Notes under the pieces: model-generated | The model's database searches: none | Told to the model about the DNA's origin: nothing | Seen by the model: the letters and a program-made list of their open reading frames with translations, nothing else | Part shown: positions 1 through 5,139 of the stretch, piece by piece | Position numbering within the stretch: position 1 is the stretch's first letter | Layout of the letters: each line of letters opens with the position of its first letter | Origin: DATJUC01 sp035502675 | Lineage (GTDB): Bacteria > Vulcanimicrobiota > Vulcanimicrobiia > Vulcanimicrobiales > Vulcanimicrobiaceae | DNA length: 5,139 bases | Reading direction: 5' to 3' | Assembly (NCBI GenBank): GCA_035502675.1 | Contig: DATJUC010000295.1 | Location: forward strand, 1 to 5,139 | Position numbers and translations under genes: made by a program

Positions 1-369
1 GATCACCGGGACGTAGTACGGCGCGGCGAAATACCCGATCGCGGCGAGCACGGTGAGCGTGATGGCCAGCAGGTTGAGCGCCGTGCTTCCCAGCCGCCAG
101 GCCTCGTCTTCGCGGCCGTGCGTCACGTATTCCGAAAACACCGGCACCAGCGCGCTCACCAGCGCGCCGTTGAAGACGCCGAACAGGATCGTCGGAATGG
201 TCGCGGCCGCCAGGAACGTGTCCATCTCCCAGCGTGTGCCGTAATACTTGGCGCTCACGATCTCGCGCGCGAAACCGGCCAGCGTCGACGCGAACGTCGC
301 CGCCATCAAAAAGATCGTCGAACCGGCAATCGAGAAACGGTGCGGCCGGCGCGCCGGTTTCCCGACCAC
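1..369 (-). CDS. MurJ/MviN-family lipid-linked oligosaccharide flippase, N-terminal part (runs off the window start)
   Basis: This is a polytopic inner-membrane protein of the MOP/MviN family, which moves undecaprenyl-diphosphate-linked intermediates (lipid II or polysaccharide repeat units) across the membrane. About 123 residues are visible from a GTG at 369-367; the 3' end is beyond base 1. Family signals are GFARE (32-36), matching the first conserved MurJ helix with its essential Arg (here R35); MDTFLAA (49-55), matching the conserved Asp-containing segment (D50); and GALVSALVPVFSEY (68-81), the classic MviN segment. Hydrophobic stretches lie near 13-33, 52-78 and 96-119. E. coli MurJ has a double Arg in the loop before that segment, which is essential there; here the loop reads LFGVFNG, so a polysaccharide-flippase role is as likely as peptidoglycan lipid II. 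The start is uncertain: GTG369 lies inside a hairpin and lacks a ribosome site, whereas an ATT codon at 387-385 has GGAGGAA 8 nt upstream. The family call is firm; the exact substrate is inference. Confidence 0.85.
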   Translation of the reverse strand, partial: MVGKPARRPHRFSIAGSTIFLMAATFASTLAGFAREIVSAKYYGTRWEMDTFLAAATIPTILFGVFNGALVSALVPVFSEYVTHGREDEAWRLGSTALNLLAITLTVLAAIGYFAAPYYVPVI

Positions 370-380
370 CCGCAGGTGGT
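365..380 (-). promoter_or_regulatory. Small RNA hairpin with UNCG-type tetraloop at the sugar transferase/flippase junction
   Basis: On the minus-strand transcript, ACCACC (380-375) and GGUGGU (370-365) form a perfect 6-bp stem closed by UGCG, giving a C(UGCG)G loop, a member of the unusually stable UNCG tetraloop class. It begins 2 nt after the transferase stop codon (385-383), and its 3' arm contains the GTG (369-367) that is the conventional start candidate for the flippase. No U-run follows, so it is not an intrinsic terminator. It could gate initiation or simply be chance in GC-rich DNA. The structure is seen in the sequence; the function is inference. Confidence 0.4.
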
Positions 381-382
381 GT

Positions 383-1036
383 TTAATGAGCGCCGTTCCT
401 CCGCAGGACGGCGGGAATGGTTTTGATGATGATCGTCAGATCGCTGACCGGCGTCCAGCTGTCGACGTACCGGTTATCGAGTTCCATCCACTCGTCGAAC
501 GAGACCTGGCTGCGGCCGTTGATCTGCCAATAGCACGTCAAGCCCTGCGGTACGCTCAGCCGGCGCATCGCGAACGCGTCGTAGTGCTCGACCTCGCAGG
601 GCAGCGCGGGACGCGGCCCGACCAGCGACATGTCGCCCGCCAGAACGTTGAGCAGATTGGGAAGCTCGTCGATGCTGGTCTGACGCAAAAAGCTTCCGAG
701 CGGGTGCAGCCGCGGATCGCGCCGGATCTTGAAAACCGGTCCGTTGCACTCGTTGAGATGCATGACGTCCTCACGCATCGCGTGCGCGCCGTTGACCATC
801 GTGCGCAGCTTGTACATCTTGAACCGCCGGCCGCGGTAGCCGACGCGCTCTTGCGCGTAAAACGGCGTGCCGCCGGTCACGCCGACGATGCCGAGCGCGG
901 CGATCGCGATCACCGGCAACGCCAACAAGAACAGGAACGATCCGAGAACGAGGTCGACCAGGCGCTTGACCGCGTACCACGATTCGGGGACCTCGCGTTG
1001 AGCGGCAACGGCCGCCGGACGAATTGCGACTTGCAC
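383..1036 (-). CDS. Short (monotopic) undecaprenyl-phosphate sugar-phosphate transferase, initiating enzyme of polysaccharide synthesis
   Basis: This 217-residue member of the bacterial sugar transferase family (PF02397; the WcaJ/WbaP/PglC superfamily) transfers a sugar phosphate from a nucleotide sugar to undecaprenyl phosphate on the cytoplasmic face, the first step of lipid-linked repeat-unit assembly. Order of signals: basic KRLVDL (24-29) before a hydrophobic re-entrant helix (about 29-52) with a helix-breaking Pro (P41); ERVGYRGRRFKMYKLRTM (63-80); DPRLHPLGSFLRQTS (107-121) leading into the catalytic Asp-Glu dyad D123-E124 in DELPN; LAGDMSLVGPRP (132-143); and YWQINGRS (169-176). It has only the catalytic domain, lacking the four-helix N-terminal region of WcaJ/WbaP, and is close to PglC in size. 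The GTG start shares its first base with the deoB TAG stop (TAGTG), and GGAGG at 1054-1050 is 13 nt upstream, so coupled translation is likely. The GTG is the only sensible start just before the conserved domain. Family is certain; the sugar (Gal, Glc, GlcNAc or other) cannot be read from the sequence. Confidence 0.95.
   Translation of the reverse strand: MQVAIRPAAVAAQREVPESWYAVKRLVDLVLGSFLFLLALPVIAIAALGIVGVTGGTPFYAQERVGYRGRRFKMYKLRTMVNGAHAMREDVMHLNECNGPVFKIRRDPRLHPLGSFLRQTSIDELPNLLNVLAGDMSLVGPRPALPCEVEHYDAFAMRRLSVPQGLTCYWQINGRSQVSFDEWMELDNRYVDSWTPVSDLTIIIKTIPAVLRRNGAH
396..402 (-). promoter_or_regulatory. Strong Shine-Dalgarno-like site (GGAGGAA) near the end of the sugar transferase gene
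   Basis: The minus strand reads GGAGGAA at 402-396, inside the last codons of the sugar transferase. It is the best anti-16S match noticed next to any gene start in the window. It is 8 nt (10 nt from the GGAGG core) before an ATT codon at 387-385 that is in frame with the flippase, and about 26 nt before the in-frame GTG at 369-367. The spacing suits the ATT codon and is too long for the GTG, so the site bears on which start is used. Confidence 0.45.
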
Positions 1037-2166
1037 TACGCGGCGAACGCCTCCGAAAACGCGCGCTTGACGCTGCGGCCGACGAGGTCGAGACCTTCGT
1101 CGGCGCCGGGCGCGGCGCCCGGCGGGGCTTGGAGATGCACGAACGGGACGAACTCGCGGGTGTGGTCGGTGCCGGGTGCGGTCGGATCGCAGCCGTGATC
1201 GGCCGTCAGAATCACCTCGTCGTCGGGACGCAGCAACGACTCGAGACGCGGAATCATCGCGTCGAACTCCTCGAGAGCGCGCGCGTATCCGCGGGCGTCG
1301 CGGCGATGCCCGTATTTCGAGTCGAAATCTTTGAGATTCGTGAAGATGAAACCGTGGTCGACACGCTCCAACAGGCCGAACGTCTTTTCCATTGCATCGC
1401 GATTGTCCGAAACCCGAACCGACGAACCGATTCCGCGTCCACAGAATACGTCGCAAATCTTTCCGACGGCGTGCACCACAACACCCCTCTCCGCAATTTC
1501 GTCGATCACGCTCGGAGGGGGCGCCACCGCATAGTCACGCCGATTCGGCGTCCGGTAGAACTCCCCCGGCTTGCCGCAAAAAGGCCGCGCGATCACGCGG
1601 TTGACCTCGTGCGGCGAAACCAGCATCGCGCGTGCCCGTTCGCACCACTCGTACAAGGTTGCCAAAGGGACTACCTCTTCGTGGGCGGCGACTTGAAAGA
1701 CGGAATCTGCCGACGTATAGAGTATCGGCCGCCCGGTCGCCACGTGCAACGGCCCCAAACGCTCGACGATCTCCGTGCCGGATGCGGCGACGTTTCCGAG
1801 CGGCTCGCGCCCCGCGATGGCCGCAAATGCCGCGACGACGTCGCCTGGGAAGCCGTTCGGATACGTGGGGAATGGCTTTGAAATAATAACTCCGGTCATT
1901 TCCCAGTGTCCCGTGACGGTGTCTTTTCCGGGGCTTCGCTCGCGAAGGCGCGCCAACCGAGCTTCCGGACGGCGTTCCGCGGGGACCCCGGCGATGGGCG
2001 TCAGGTTCCCGAGACCGAGCCGCGCCAGATTCGGCAGGCGAAGGCCGCCGACCGAACGTGCGACGTTGCCGATGGTATTTGCGCCCGCGGCATCGCCGAA
2101 GGCCGCATAATCGGGCAGCGCTCCGATTCCGCCAGAATCCAGCACGATCGCAACGATTCGCTTCAT
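1036..2166 (-). CDS. deoB: Phosphopentomutase (DeoB)
   Basis: This is a cytosolic metalloenzyme of the alkaline phosphatase superfamily that interconverts ribose 1-phosphate and ribose 5-phosphate (and the deoxy forms), linking nucleoside salvage to the pentose phosphate pool. The product is 376 aa, slightly shorter than the usual 390 or so. The N-terminus MKRIVAIVLDSGGIG carries the first metal-binding Asp (D10). GKDTVTGHWEM (80-90) is the family signature with the Thr phosphorylated in catalysis (T85, by comparison with the Bacillus cereus enzyme). D154 in TSADSVFQ matches the ribose-contacting Asp, and D282, H287, D323, H324 (TADHG) and H335 (DHTRE) complete the two-Mn site, so the enzyme should be active. 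The usual DSVG at the N-terminus is DSGG here, and the C-terminal tail has a Pro/Gly/Ala linker (about 347-357) encoded by a DNA palindrome. The ATG at 2166-2164 is chosen because it begins the conserved first strand; no clear ribosome site precedes it. The gene heads a leftward block and overlaps the sugar transferase by one base, an unusual partner for a salvage enzyme. Confidence 0.96.
   Translation of the reverse strand: MKRIVAIVLDSGGIGALPDYAAFGDAAGANTIGNVARSVGGLRLPNLARLGLGNLTPIAGVPAERRPEARLARLRERSPGKDTVTGHWEMTGVIISKPFPTYPNGFPGDVVAAFAAIAGREPLGNVAASGTEIVERLGPLHVATGRPILYTSADSVFQVAAHEEVVPLATLYEWCERARAMLVSPHEVNRVIARPFCGKPGEFYRTPNRRDYAVAPPPSVIDEIAERGVVVHAVGKICDVFCGRGIGSSVRVSDNRDAMEKTFGLLERVDHGFIFTNLKDFDSKYGHRRDARGYARALEEFDAMIPRLESLLRPDDEVILTADHGCDPTAPGTDHTREFVPFVHLQAPPGAAPGADEGLDLVGRSVKRAFSEAFAA
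1104..1124. repeat. Perfect 21-bp palindrome (10-bp arms, one central base) inside deoB
   Basis: The arms CGCCGGGCGC (1104-1113) and GCGCCCGGCG (1115-1124) are exact inverse complements around G1114. As RNA this could fold as a 9-bp all-GC stem with a 3-nt loop. It lies 65-88 nt before the deoB stop and encodes the PPGAAPGAD linker of the C-terminal tail, a part not conserved in the family. No U-run follows on either strand, so it is not a standard terminator. Confidence 0.6.
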
Positions 2167-2235
2167 ACCGGCGGGAAGAGCAATTCGGCTTGGCGCAGGA
2201 ACGCGCCTTGTTGCGGGCGCTACTTTTAACCGTTC
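2167..2235. promoter_or_regulatory. Divergent intergenic spacer, probable promoter region for one or both blocks
   Basis: These 69 bp separate the deoB start (minus) from the O-antigen ligase-like gene start (plus), so at least one promoter is expected here unless transcription starts farther inside the flanking genes. The only AT-rich island is TACTTTTAA (2221-2229). On the plus strand TACTTT fits a TANNNT -10 element 9 nt before the ATG at 2236; on the minus strand the same island reads TTAAAAGTA. No good -35 hexamer is visible at standard spacing. A short inverted repeat, GGCGC (2192-2196) and GCGCC (2203-2207) around AGGAAC, would lie in the deoB leader. No strong Shine-Dalgarno site precedes either gene. 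Confidence 0.4.
2221..2226 (+). promoter_or_regulatory. Possible -10 element for a leaderless rightward transcript
   Basis: TACTTT matches the TANNNT core and ends 9 nt before the ATG at 2236. A start of transcription about 7-10 nt downstream would fall on or just before the ATG, giving a leaderless mRNA, consistent with the absence of a ribosome binding site. In-frame TAA at 2227-2229 excludes any start farther upstream. No convincing -35 box is seen. This is an inference from spacing only. Confidence 0.25.
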
Positions 2236-3531
2236 ATGCATTATCGCGCCGTCGTCGATCAGTTCGGACAGCCGCCGGTTCTCGATCCGCTCGCTTCCGC
2301 ATGTTTCGTAGCCGCGTTCGTCGCGAGCGTCCTGCTCGCGTCGCGACGGCCCGCCTACGCGCTTTGCGCGCTGTGGATTTCGGCGCCGCTCGCGTTCGAG
2401 CACGTGGTCGGTCCGACGACGGTCACGCTCGAGAAAGTCGTGCTCCTGGGAACGATCGCCGGTTTGACGGCTTACCCAGGGTGCCTCGCGCGACTGCGCG
2501 AGCGCCCGATCGCGCCGCTGCTGATTGCACTGGCGTGCTACGCCGCCGCAATGGCAGTGTCGATCGGCGCGGCCGCGTACGCCGCCCCGGCCGTGCGCGA
2601 AACGATGAAGGCGATCGAGTATCTCGCGCTTTGCGCCACGGCCTGTCTGTGCTACCGCCTGGACCCCGACGACGGTCCGATCGTCGTAACGGTGGCGGTC
2701 ACCGCGGGCATCGTTTGCGCGAGCGCGCTCGTGCAAGAGATCGCCGGCGCGCCGTCGGGTCTGTGCGTGGGCGACGTCGTAACGCCCCGCATCGCGGGAT
2801 TGCTCGAGGGACCCAATCAGCTCGCGGGATTTCTCGAGTCCTCGGTGGCCGTGCTGGCGGCGTGGAACGTCGTTCGTCCGTCACGGTGGGGCGTCGCAAT
2901 GCTGGCGATTGCAGCGCTGACCGACGTGCTGACGTTCTCGCGCGCGGGCCTGGTCGCGCTGGCCATCGTGGCGGCGACGGTCGCGCTGGTGCACCGCGCC
3001 CGGGCGGTCGATTCGCTGAAGTGGATCGGCGGAGGCGCGCTCGCCGGCGCCGCGGTCGCCGCCGGCTGGGCCGCATCGCTGCACGAGGCCGGAATCTTCC
3101 GGTTGACGATGCTGCAGAGCGAGTGCGCCGGCGGCGTCGGCAGCCGCACCCAGCTCTACGGCGCGGCGGTCCGGCTGTGGCTGCAGCACCCGTGGTTCGG
3201 CGTCGGCGCCGGCAACTTCGAGCTGGAGCTTCCCGAAGCGGGCGTTGCGGGCGTGCGCACGCACGCCAACAGCTGGTATCTGCAGTCGCTGGTCGAGGGC
3301 GGGATTCCGCTGGCGGCGGCGACGCTGGCGGTCGCCGGCGTGTCGCTGGCTTCGTTCGCGCGGCGGCTGCGGGCCGGATCGCCGTGGGTGTTGGCAGCGT
3401 TCGCGGCTACGCTGGCGCTGGCGCTGCATCAAGTCGTCGACTACCTCTTCTTTTATCCCAAGGTCGCGGAGCCGTGGCTGCTGTCGCTCGGCATCGGGGC
3501 CGCGGCCGCCGCAGCGCGCCGCACGGATTGA
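2236..3531 (+). CDS. O-antigen ligase/polymerase family membrane protein (WaaL/Wzy-like)
   Basis: This 431-residue polytopic inner-membrane protein of the Wzy_C/O-antigen ligase family (PF04932) would join or polymerise undecaprenyl-diphosphate-linked glycans on the periplasmic side. About ten to twelve hydrophobic segments are visible, from residue 18 to about 424. Family signals in order: RIAGLLEGPNQLAGFL (185-200), matching the conserved R..G...NPN.LA.F block; TFSRAGLVAL (233-242); SRTQLYGAAVRLWLQHPWFG (303-322) with an Arg after the large periplasmic loop; GVGAGNF (322-328); and HANSWYLQSLVEGGIPL (343-359), carrying the His (H343) and Glu (E354) typical of the active-site loop. ATG 2236 is the first possible start because an in-frame TAA lies at 2227-2229; there is no Shine-Dalgarno site. 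The gene opens the rightward block, and its TGA overlaps the TTG start of the next gene. Ligase and polymerase cannot be told apart from sequence alone. Bicarbonate transporter-like or teichuronic-acid members share the fold but are less likely given the neighbours. Confidence 0.9.
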   Translation: MHYRAVVDQFGQPPVLDPLASACFVAAFVASVLLASRRPAYALCALWISAPLAFEHVVGPTTVTLEKVVLLGTIAGLTAYPGCLARLRERPIAPLLIALACYAAAMAVSIGAAAYAAPAVRETMKAIEYLALCATACLCYRLDPDDGPIVVTVAVTAGIVCASALVQEIAGAPSGLCVGDVVTPRIAGLLEGPNQLAGFLESSVAVLAAWNVVRPSRWGVAMLAIAALTDVLTFSRAGLVALAIVAATVALVHRARAVDSLKWIGGGALAGAAVAAGWAASLHEAGIFRLTMLQSECAGGVGSRTQLYGAAVRLWLQHPWFGVGAGNFELELPEAGVAGVRTHANSWYLQSLVEGGIPLAAATLAVAGVSLASFARRLRAGSPWVLAAFAATLALALHQVVDYLFFYPKVAEPWLLSLGIGAAAAAARRTD

Positions 3532-4868
3532 ACGCCGCCGCGCGCAGCGCGTGGGTAATTGCCGCCGCGCTGCTGGCTGCGGCGCTGGCGTCGCACGCGC
3601 TGATCGCGGCCGCGCCGGCGCGGATCGCGCCCGACCTCGCTCAGCCGCTGGCGATCGTGACGGACTGGGGCGCCTTCGGAGCGCTGCTGCTCGCGATTTT
3701 GTGCGCGGCGCTGGTCGCGGGAACGCCGGCTTACTTCACGGCGTTGCGAAGCGGCGGACGCGGCGTACTGGTGCCGTGCGCGGCCGCCCTGGGGGCGGCG
3801 TGGCTGATGCCGGTCACATTCTCGAGCGACGTCTACGCGTATGCGGCGTACGGCGAGATGATGCGGCTCGGCATGAATCCCTACGGACACTCGCTGCTTC
3901 CGCACGCGAATGCCGTCTTTGAGGCGGCCATCTGGCAATGGGGAAACCCGCCCCCGGCGTGCGTGTACGGCCCGTCGTTCGTCGCGCTGGCAGCGGCGTT
4001 GACGTGGGCGCTGCACGCGGCCGGTACGCTCGCGATCCTCGACGGCTTTCGACTGATCGCGTGCGCATCGCTGCTGGGCTGCGCCGCGCTGGCGGCAAGG
4101 GCGTATCCCGGGTCGGCGCGGGAGCGCGCCGCCGCCGCCGCGGCAATCGGCCTGAACCCGGTCGCGATTTGGTGCGCGGCCGAAGGGCATAACGACGCCG
4201 TTGCGCTGCTGGTCGTGCTGGCGGGCTTCACGCTGCTGCGGTACGGCGCACCCGTGGCCGGCGCGGCCGTCGCTGCGCTGGCCGGCACCGTGAAGCTTCC
4301 CGGCGCGCTGGCGGCGCTGCCGTTGTTGCGCGCACCGCAAACCCGCTGGGGCGCCGTTGCGGGCCTGCTGGCGGCAACGCTGCTTTCGGTTCCGTTTGCG
4401 GTCGGCGTGGCAACGCACGTCGCGCCGCAAGGCCGCTTTGCGCCCGAGGCTTCCTTGCAAGCGTTCGTCAAGCCGCTGCTCGAGATCGGCCTTCGCAGCG
4501 ACGGATTGGCGTCCGGGCTGACGCTGACGATCGCCGCCGCCGTCGCCGCATCGCTGGCCGCCGGCGGCATCCGCCTGCTGCGTGACGGGCGCCGCGAAGG
4601 ATGGCTGCACGTGGCGCTCGGCGCATGGGTACTCGTTCCCAACCCCTATCCGTGGTACGGCCTGTGGTTCGCTGCGGTTGCGGCGCTGGCGCCGGCGACG
4701 CGCGCCGGCAAAACGCTGCTCGCGCTGGTCCTCTTTTCGCTGCTGCGCTACGCTCCCGACGCCGTCGCCGCGCCCGCGGCGGTGCAAGCGGCGGCACTGG
4801 GCGCGTTCGCATCGCTGCCGCTCCTTGCCATGATTCGATTGCGCGTGCGACGAATCGGCGCCCGATGA
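3528..4868 (+). CDS. GT-C-fold membrane glycosyltransferase, polyprenol-phosphate-mannose-dependent alpha-1,6-mannosyltransferase-like (MptA/MptB-like)
   Basis: This is a 446-residue, very Ala/Leu-rich protein with about eleven to thirteen membrane segments. GT-C enzymes use polyprenyl-phosphate sugars and act on the outer face of the membrane. Signals: SSDVYAYAAYGEMMRLGMNPY spans 99-119, the first external loop, with the catalytic-type Asp D101 and the NPY that MptA/MptB-type enzymes usually carry as DPY; AEGHNDAVALL (218-228) with the GHND motif; GTVKLPGALAALP (253-265); and NPYPWYGLWF (372-381), the C-terminal PWY..W motif. The start is a TTG at 3528-3530 overlapping the preceding TGA; no ATG or GTG lies in frame before the first helix, and the next GTG, near 3658, would remove it. 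The open frame continues far upstream, but that part is an Arg/Gly-rich shadow of the ligase gene. Expected role is adding a mannose or related residue to the lipid-linked or exported glycan. Fold is confident; mannose specificity is inferred from motif similarity. Confidence 0.82.
   Translation: MNAAARSAWVIAAALLAAALASHALIAAAPARIAPDLAQPLAIVTDWGAFGALLLAILCAALVAGTPAYFTALRSGGRGVLVPCAAALGAAWLMPVTFSSDVYAYAAYGEMMRLGMNPYGHSLLPHANAVFEAAIWQWGNPPPACVYGPSFVALAAALTWALHAAGTLAILDGFRLIACASLLGCAALAARAYPGSARERAAAAAAIGLNPVAIWCAAEGHNDAVALLVVLAGFTLLRYGAPVAGAAVAALAGTVKLPGALAALPLLRAPQTRWGAVAGLLAATLLSVPFAVGVATHVAPQGRFAPEASLQAFVKPLLEIGLRSDGLASGLTLTIAAAVAASLAAGGIRLLRDGRREGWLHVALGAWVLVPNPYPWYGLWFAAVAALAPATRAGKTLLALVLFSLLRYAPDAVAAPAAVQAAALGAFASLPLLAMIRLRVRRIGAR
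4832..4856 (+). repeat. Inverted repeat just upstream of the methyltransferase start
   Basis: GATTCG (4832-4837) and CGAATC (4851-4856) are perfect inverse complements with a 13-nt loop, lying in the last codons of the glycosyltransferase and ending 8 nt before the ATG at 4865. In RNA it could form a 6-bp hairpin in front of the coupled start. Such short repeats occur by chance, and no role can be claimed. Confidence 0.3.
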
Positions 4869-5139
4869 TTTACGATCGCAAATTCTACGAGGGCCAATCG
4901 CAGACGTCGCTGCAATCGGCCCGGGCGATCGTTCCCGTCGTGGCCGATTGGCTGGACGTTCGCTCGGTCTGCGACGTCGGATGCGGGATCGGAACCTGGC
5001 TGCACGCCTTCGAGGAGTGCGGCGTCGCCGACGTCGTCGGCGTCGACGGCAACTACGTCGACCGGTCGAAGCTGCAGATCGAGCCTTCGAAGTTCGTAGC
5101 CGCCGACTTGACGCAGCCGCTCGAAATGGGACGCACCTT
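4865..5139 (+). CDS. Class I SAM-dependent methyltransferase, N-terminal part (cut by the window end)
   Basis: The first 91 residues of a cytosolic Rossmann-fold methyltransferase are visible. DVGCGIGTW (37-45) is motif I, binding the S-adenosylmethionine methionine moiety; VVGVDGNYVD (57-66) is motif II, with the acidic residue D61 expected to bind the ribose hydroxyls; and VAADLTQPL (78-86) supplies the Asp (D81) that usually sits near the adenine. The start MIYDRKFYEGQSQTSLQSAR resembles stand-alone methyltransferases found in exopolysaccharide and O-antigen loci. The ATG overlaps the glycosyltransferase stop (ATGA), with no clear Shine-Dalgarno site, so translation is probably coupled. 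In this setting it would methylate a sugar or cap the glycan, but the acceptor is unknown and the substrate-binding C-terminal half is missing. Confidence 0.88.
   Translation, partial: MIYDRKFYEGQSQTSLQSARAIVPVVADWLDVRSVCDVGCGIGTWLHAFEECGVADVVGVDGNYVDRSKLQIEPSKFVAADLTQPLEMGRT

Noticed and set aside
1037..1456. In-frame upstream extension of the sugar transferase inside deoB
   Set aside because: Arg-rich, no family similarity, and fully inside the conserved deoB gene. The GTG at 1036 gives a normal-length PglC-type protein.
248..1881. Long plus-strand open frames antisense to the flippase, sugar transferase and deoB genes
   Set aside because: They are rich in Arg, Ala and His, with no domain signal, and mirror the strong third-position GC of the real minus-strand genes.
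2192..2207. GGCGC/GCGCC inverted repeat in the divergent spacer as a terminator or operator
   Set aside because: Only five base pairs, with no U-run and no second copy. Too weak to call as a separate element, so it is only mentioned under the spacer.
2167..2736. In-frame upstream extension of deoB on the minus strand (about 190 extra codons)
   Set aside because: It would run antisense through the ligase gene, is Arg/Gln/His-rich shadow sequence, and DeoB homology begins exactly at the ATG at 2166.
2058..3527. Long open frame on the plus strand that runs through the ligase gene and continues into the GT-C glycosyltransferase
   Set aside because: The upstream part is Arg/Gly-rich with no recognisable motif, lies out of frame over a well-supported gene, and is explained by rarity of stops in GC-rich DNA. 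The real protein begins at the TTG at 3528.
3453..4787. 444-codon minus-strand open frame opposite the GT-C gene
   Set aside because: Composition is dominated by Arg, Gln and Ala with no motif; it is the antisense shadow of a GC-rich membrane protein gene.
1..5139. tRNA, rRNA, CRISPR array, insertion sequence, toxin-antitoxin or phage genes
   Set aside because: No tandem spaced repeats, terminal inverted repeats, transposase motifs or cloverleaf-like segments were seen; nearly all bases are accounted for by the six protein genes.

Overview
The window is a gene-dense, very GC-rich bacterial segment (about two thirds G+C by eye, with G/C strongly preferred at third codon positions). It has six protein genes in two divergent blocks and almost no spacer DNA. 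No phylogenetic marker is present. The style (high GC, stop/start overlaps, GTG and TTG starts, few Shine-Dalgarno sites) would fit an environmental lineage such as Candidatus Eremiobacterota (WPS-2), but that is a low-confidence guess.

Leftward block (minus strand, transcribed from about 2166 toward 1): a complete phosphopentomutase (deoB-type, 376 aa), a complete short monotopic sugar-phosphate transferase (217 aa), and the 5' part of a MurJ/MviN-family lipid-linked oligosaccharide flippase that leaves the window at base 1. The deoB stop and the transferase start share a base (TAGTG). The transferase stop lies beside the flippase start, with a strong GGAGGAA site and a small UNCG-type hairpin there.

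Rightward block (plus strand, from 2236 to the end): a complete O-antigen ligase/polymerase-like membrane protein (431 aa), a complete GT-C-fold membrane glycosyltransferase resembling the polyprenol-phosphate-mannose-dependent alpha-1,6-mannosyltransferases (446 aa), and the 5' part of a class I SAM-dependent methyltransferase cut by the window end. Both junctions are stop/start overlaps (TTGA and ATGA), so the three genes look translationally coupled.

Together the genes read as part of a Wzx/Wzy-type surface polysaccharide locus. The sugar transferase would load the first sugar phosphate onto undecaprenyl phosphate, the MurJ-like protein would flip the lipid-linked unit, the WaaL/Wzy-like protein would polymerise or ligate it outside, the GT-C enzyme would add a sugar from a polyprenyl-phosphate donor, and the methyltransferase would decorate or cap the product. 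The cytosolic glycosyltransferases must lie outside the window. The odd member is phosphopentomutase, a nucleoside-salvage enzyme heading the leftward block. The 69-bp divergent spacer (2167-2235) is the only non-coding stretch of any length and holds one AT-rich island that may serve as promoter for one or both directions. I saw no RNA genes, mobile elements, CRISPR arrays or convincing terminators, and no clearly new system. The most distinctive signals are the architecture of the transferase/flippase junction and the deoB linkage.
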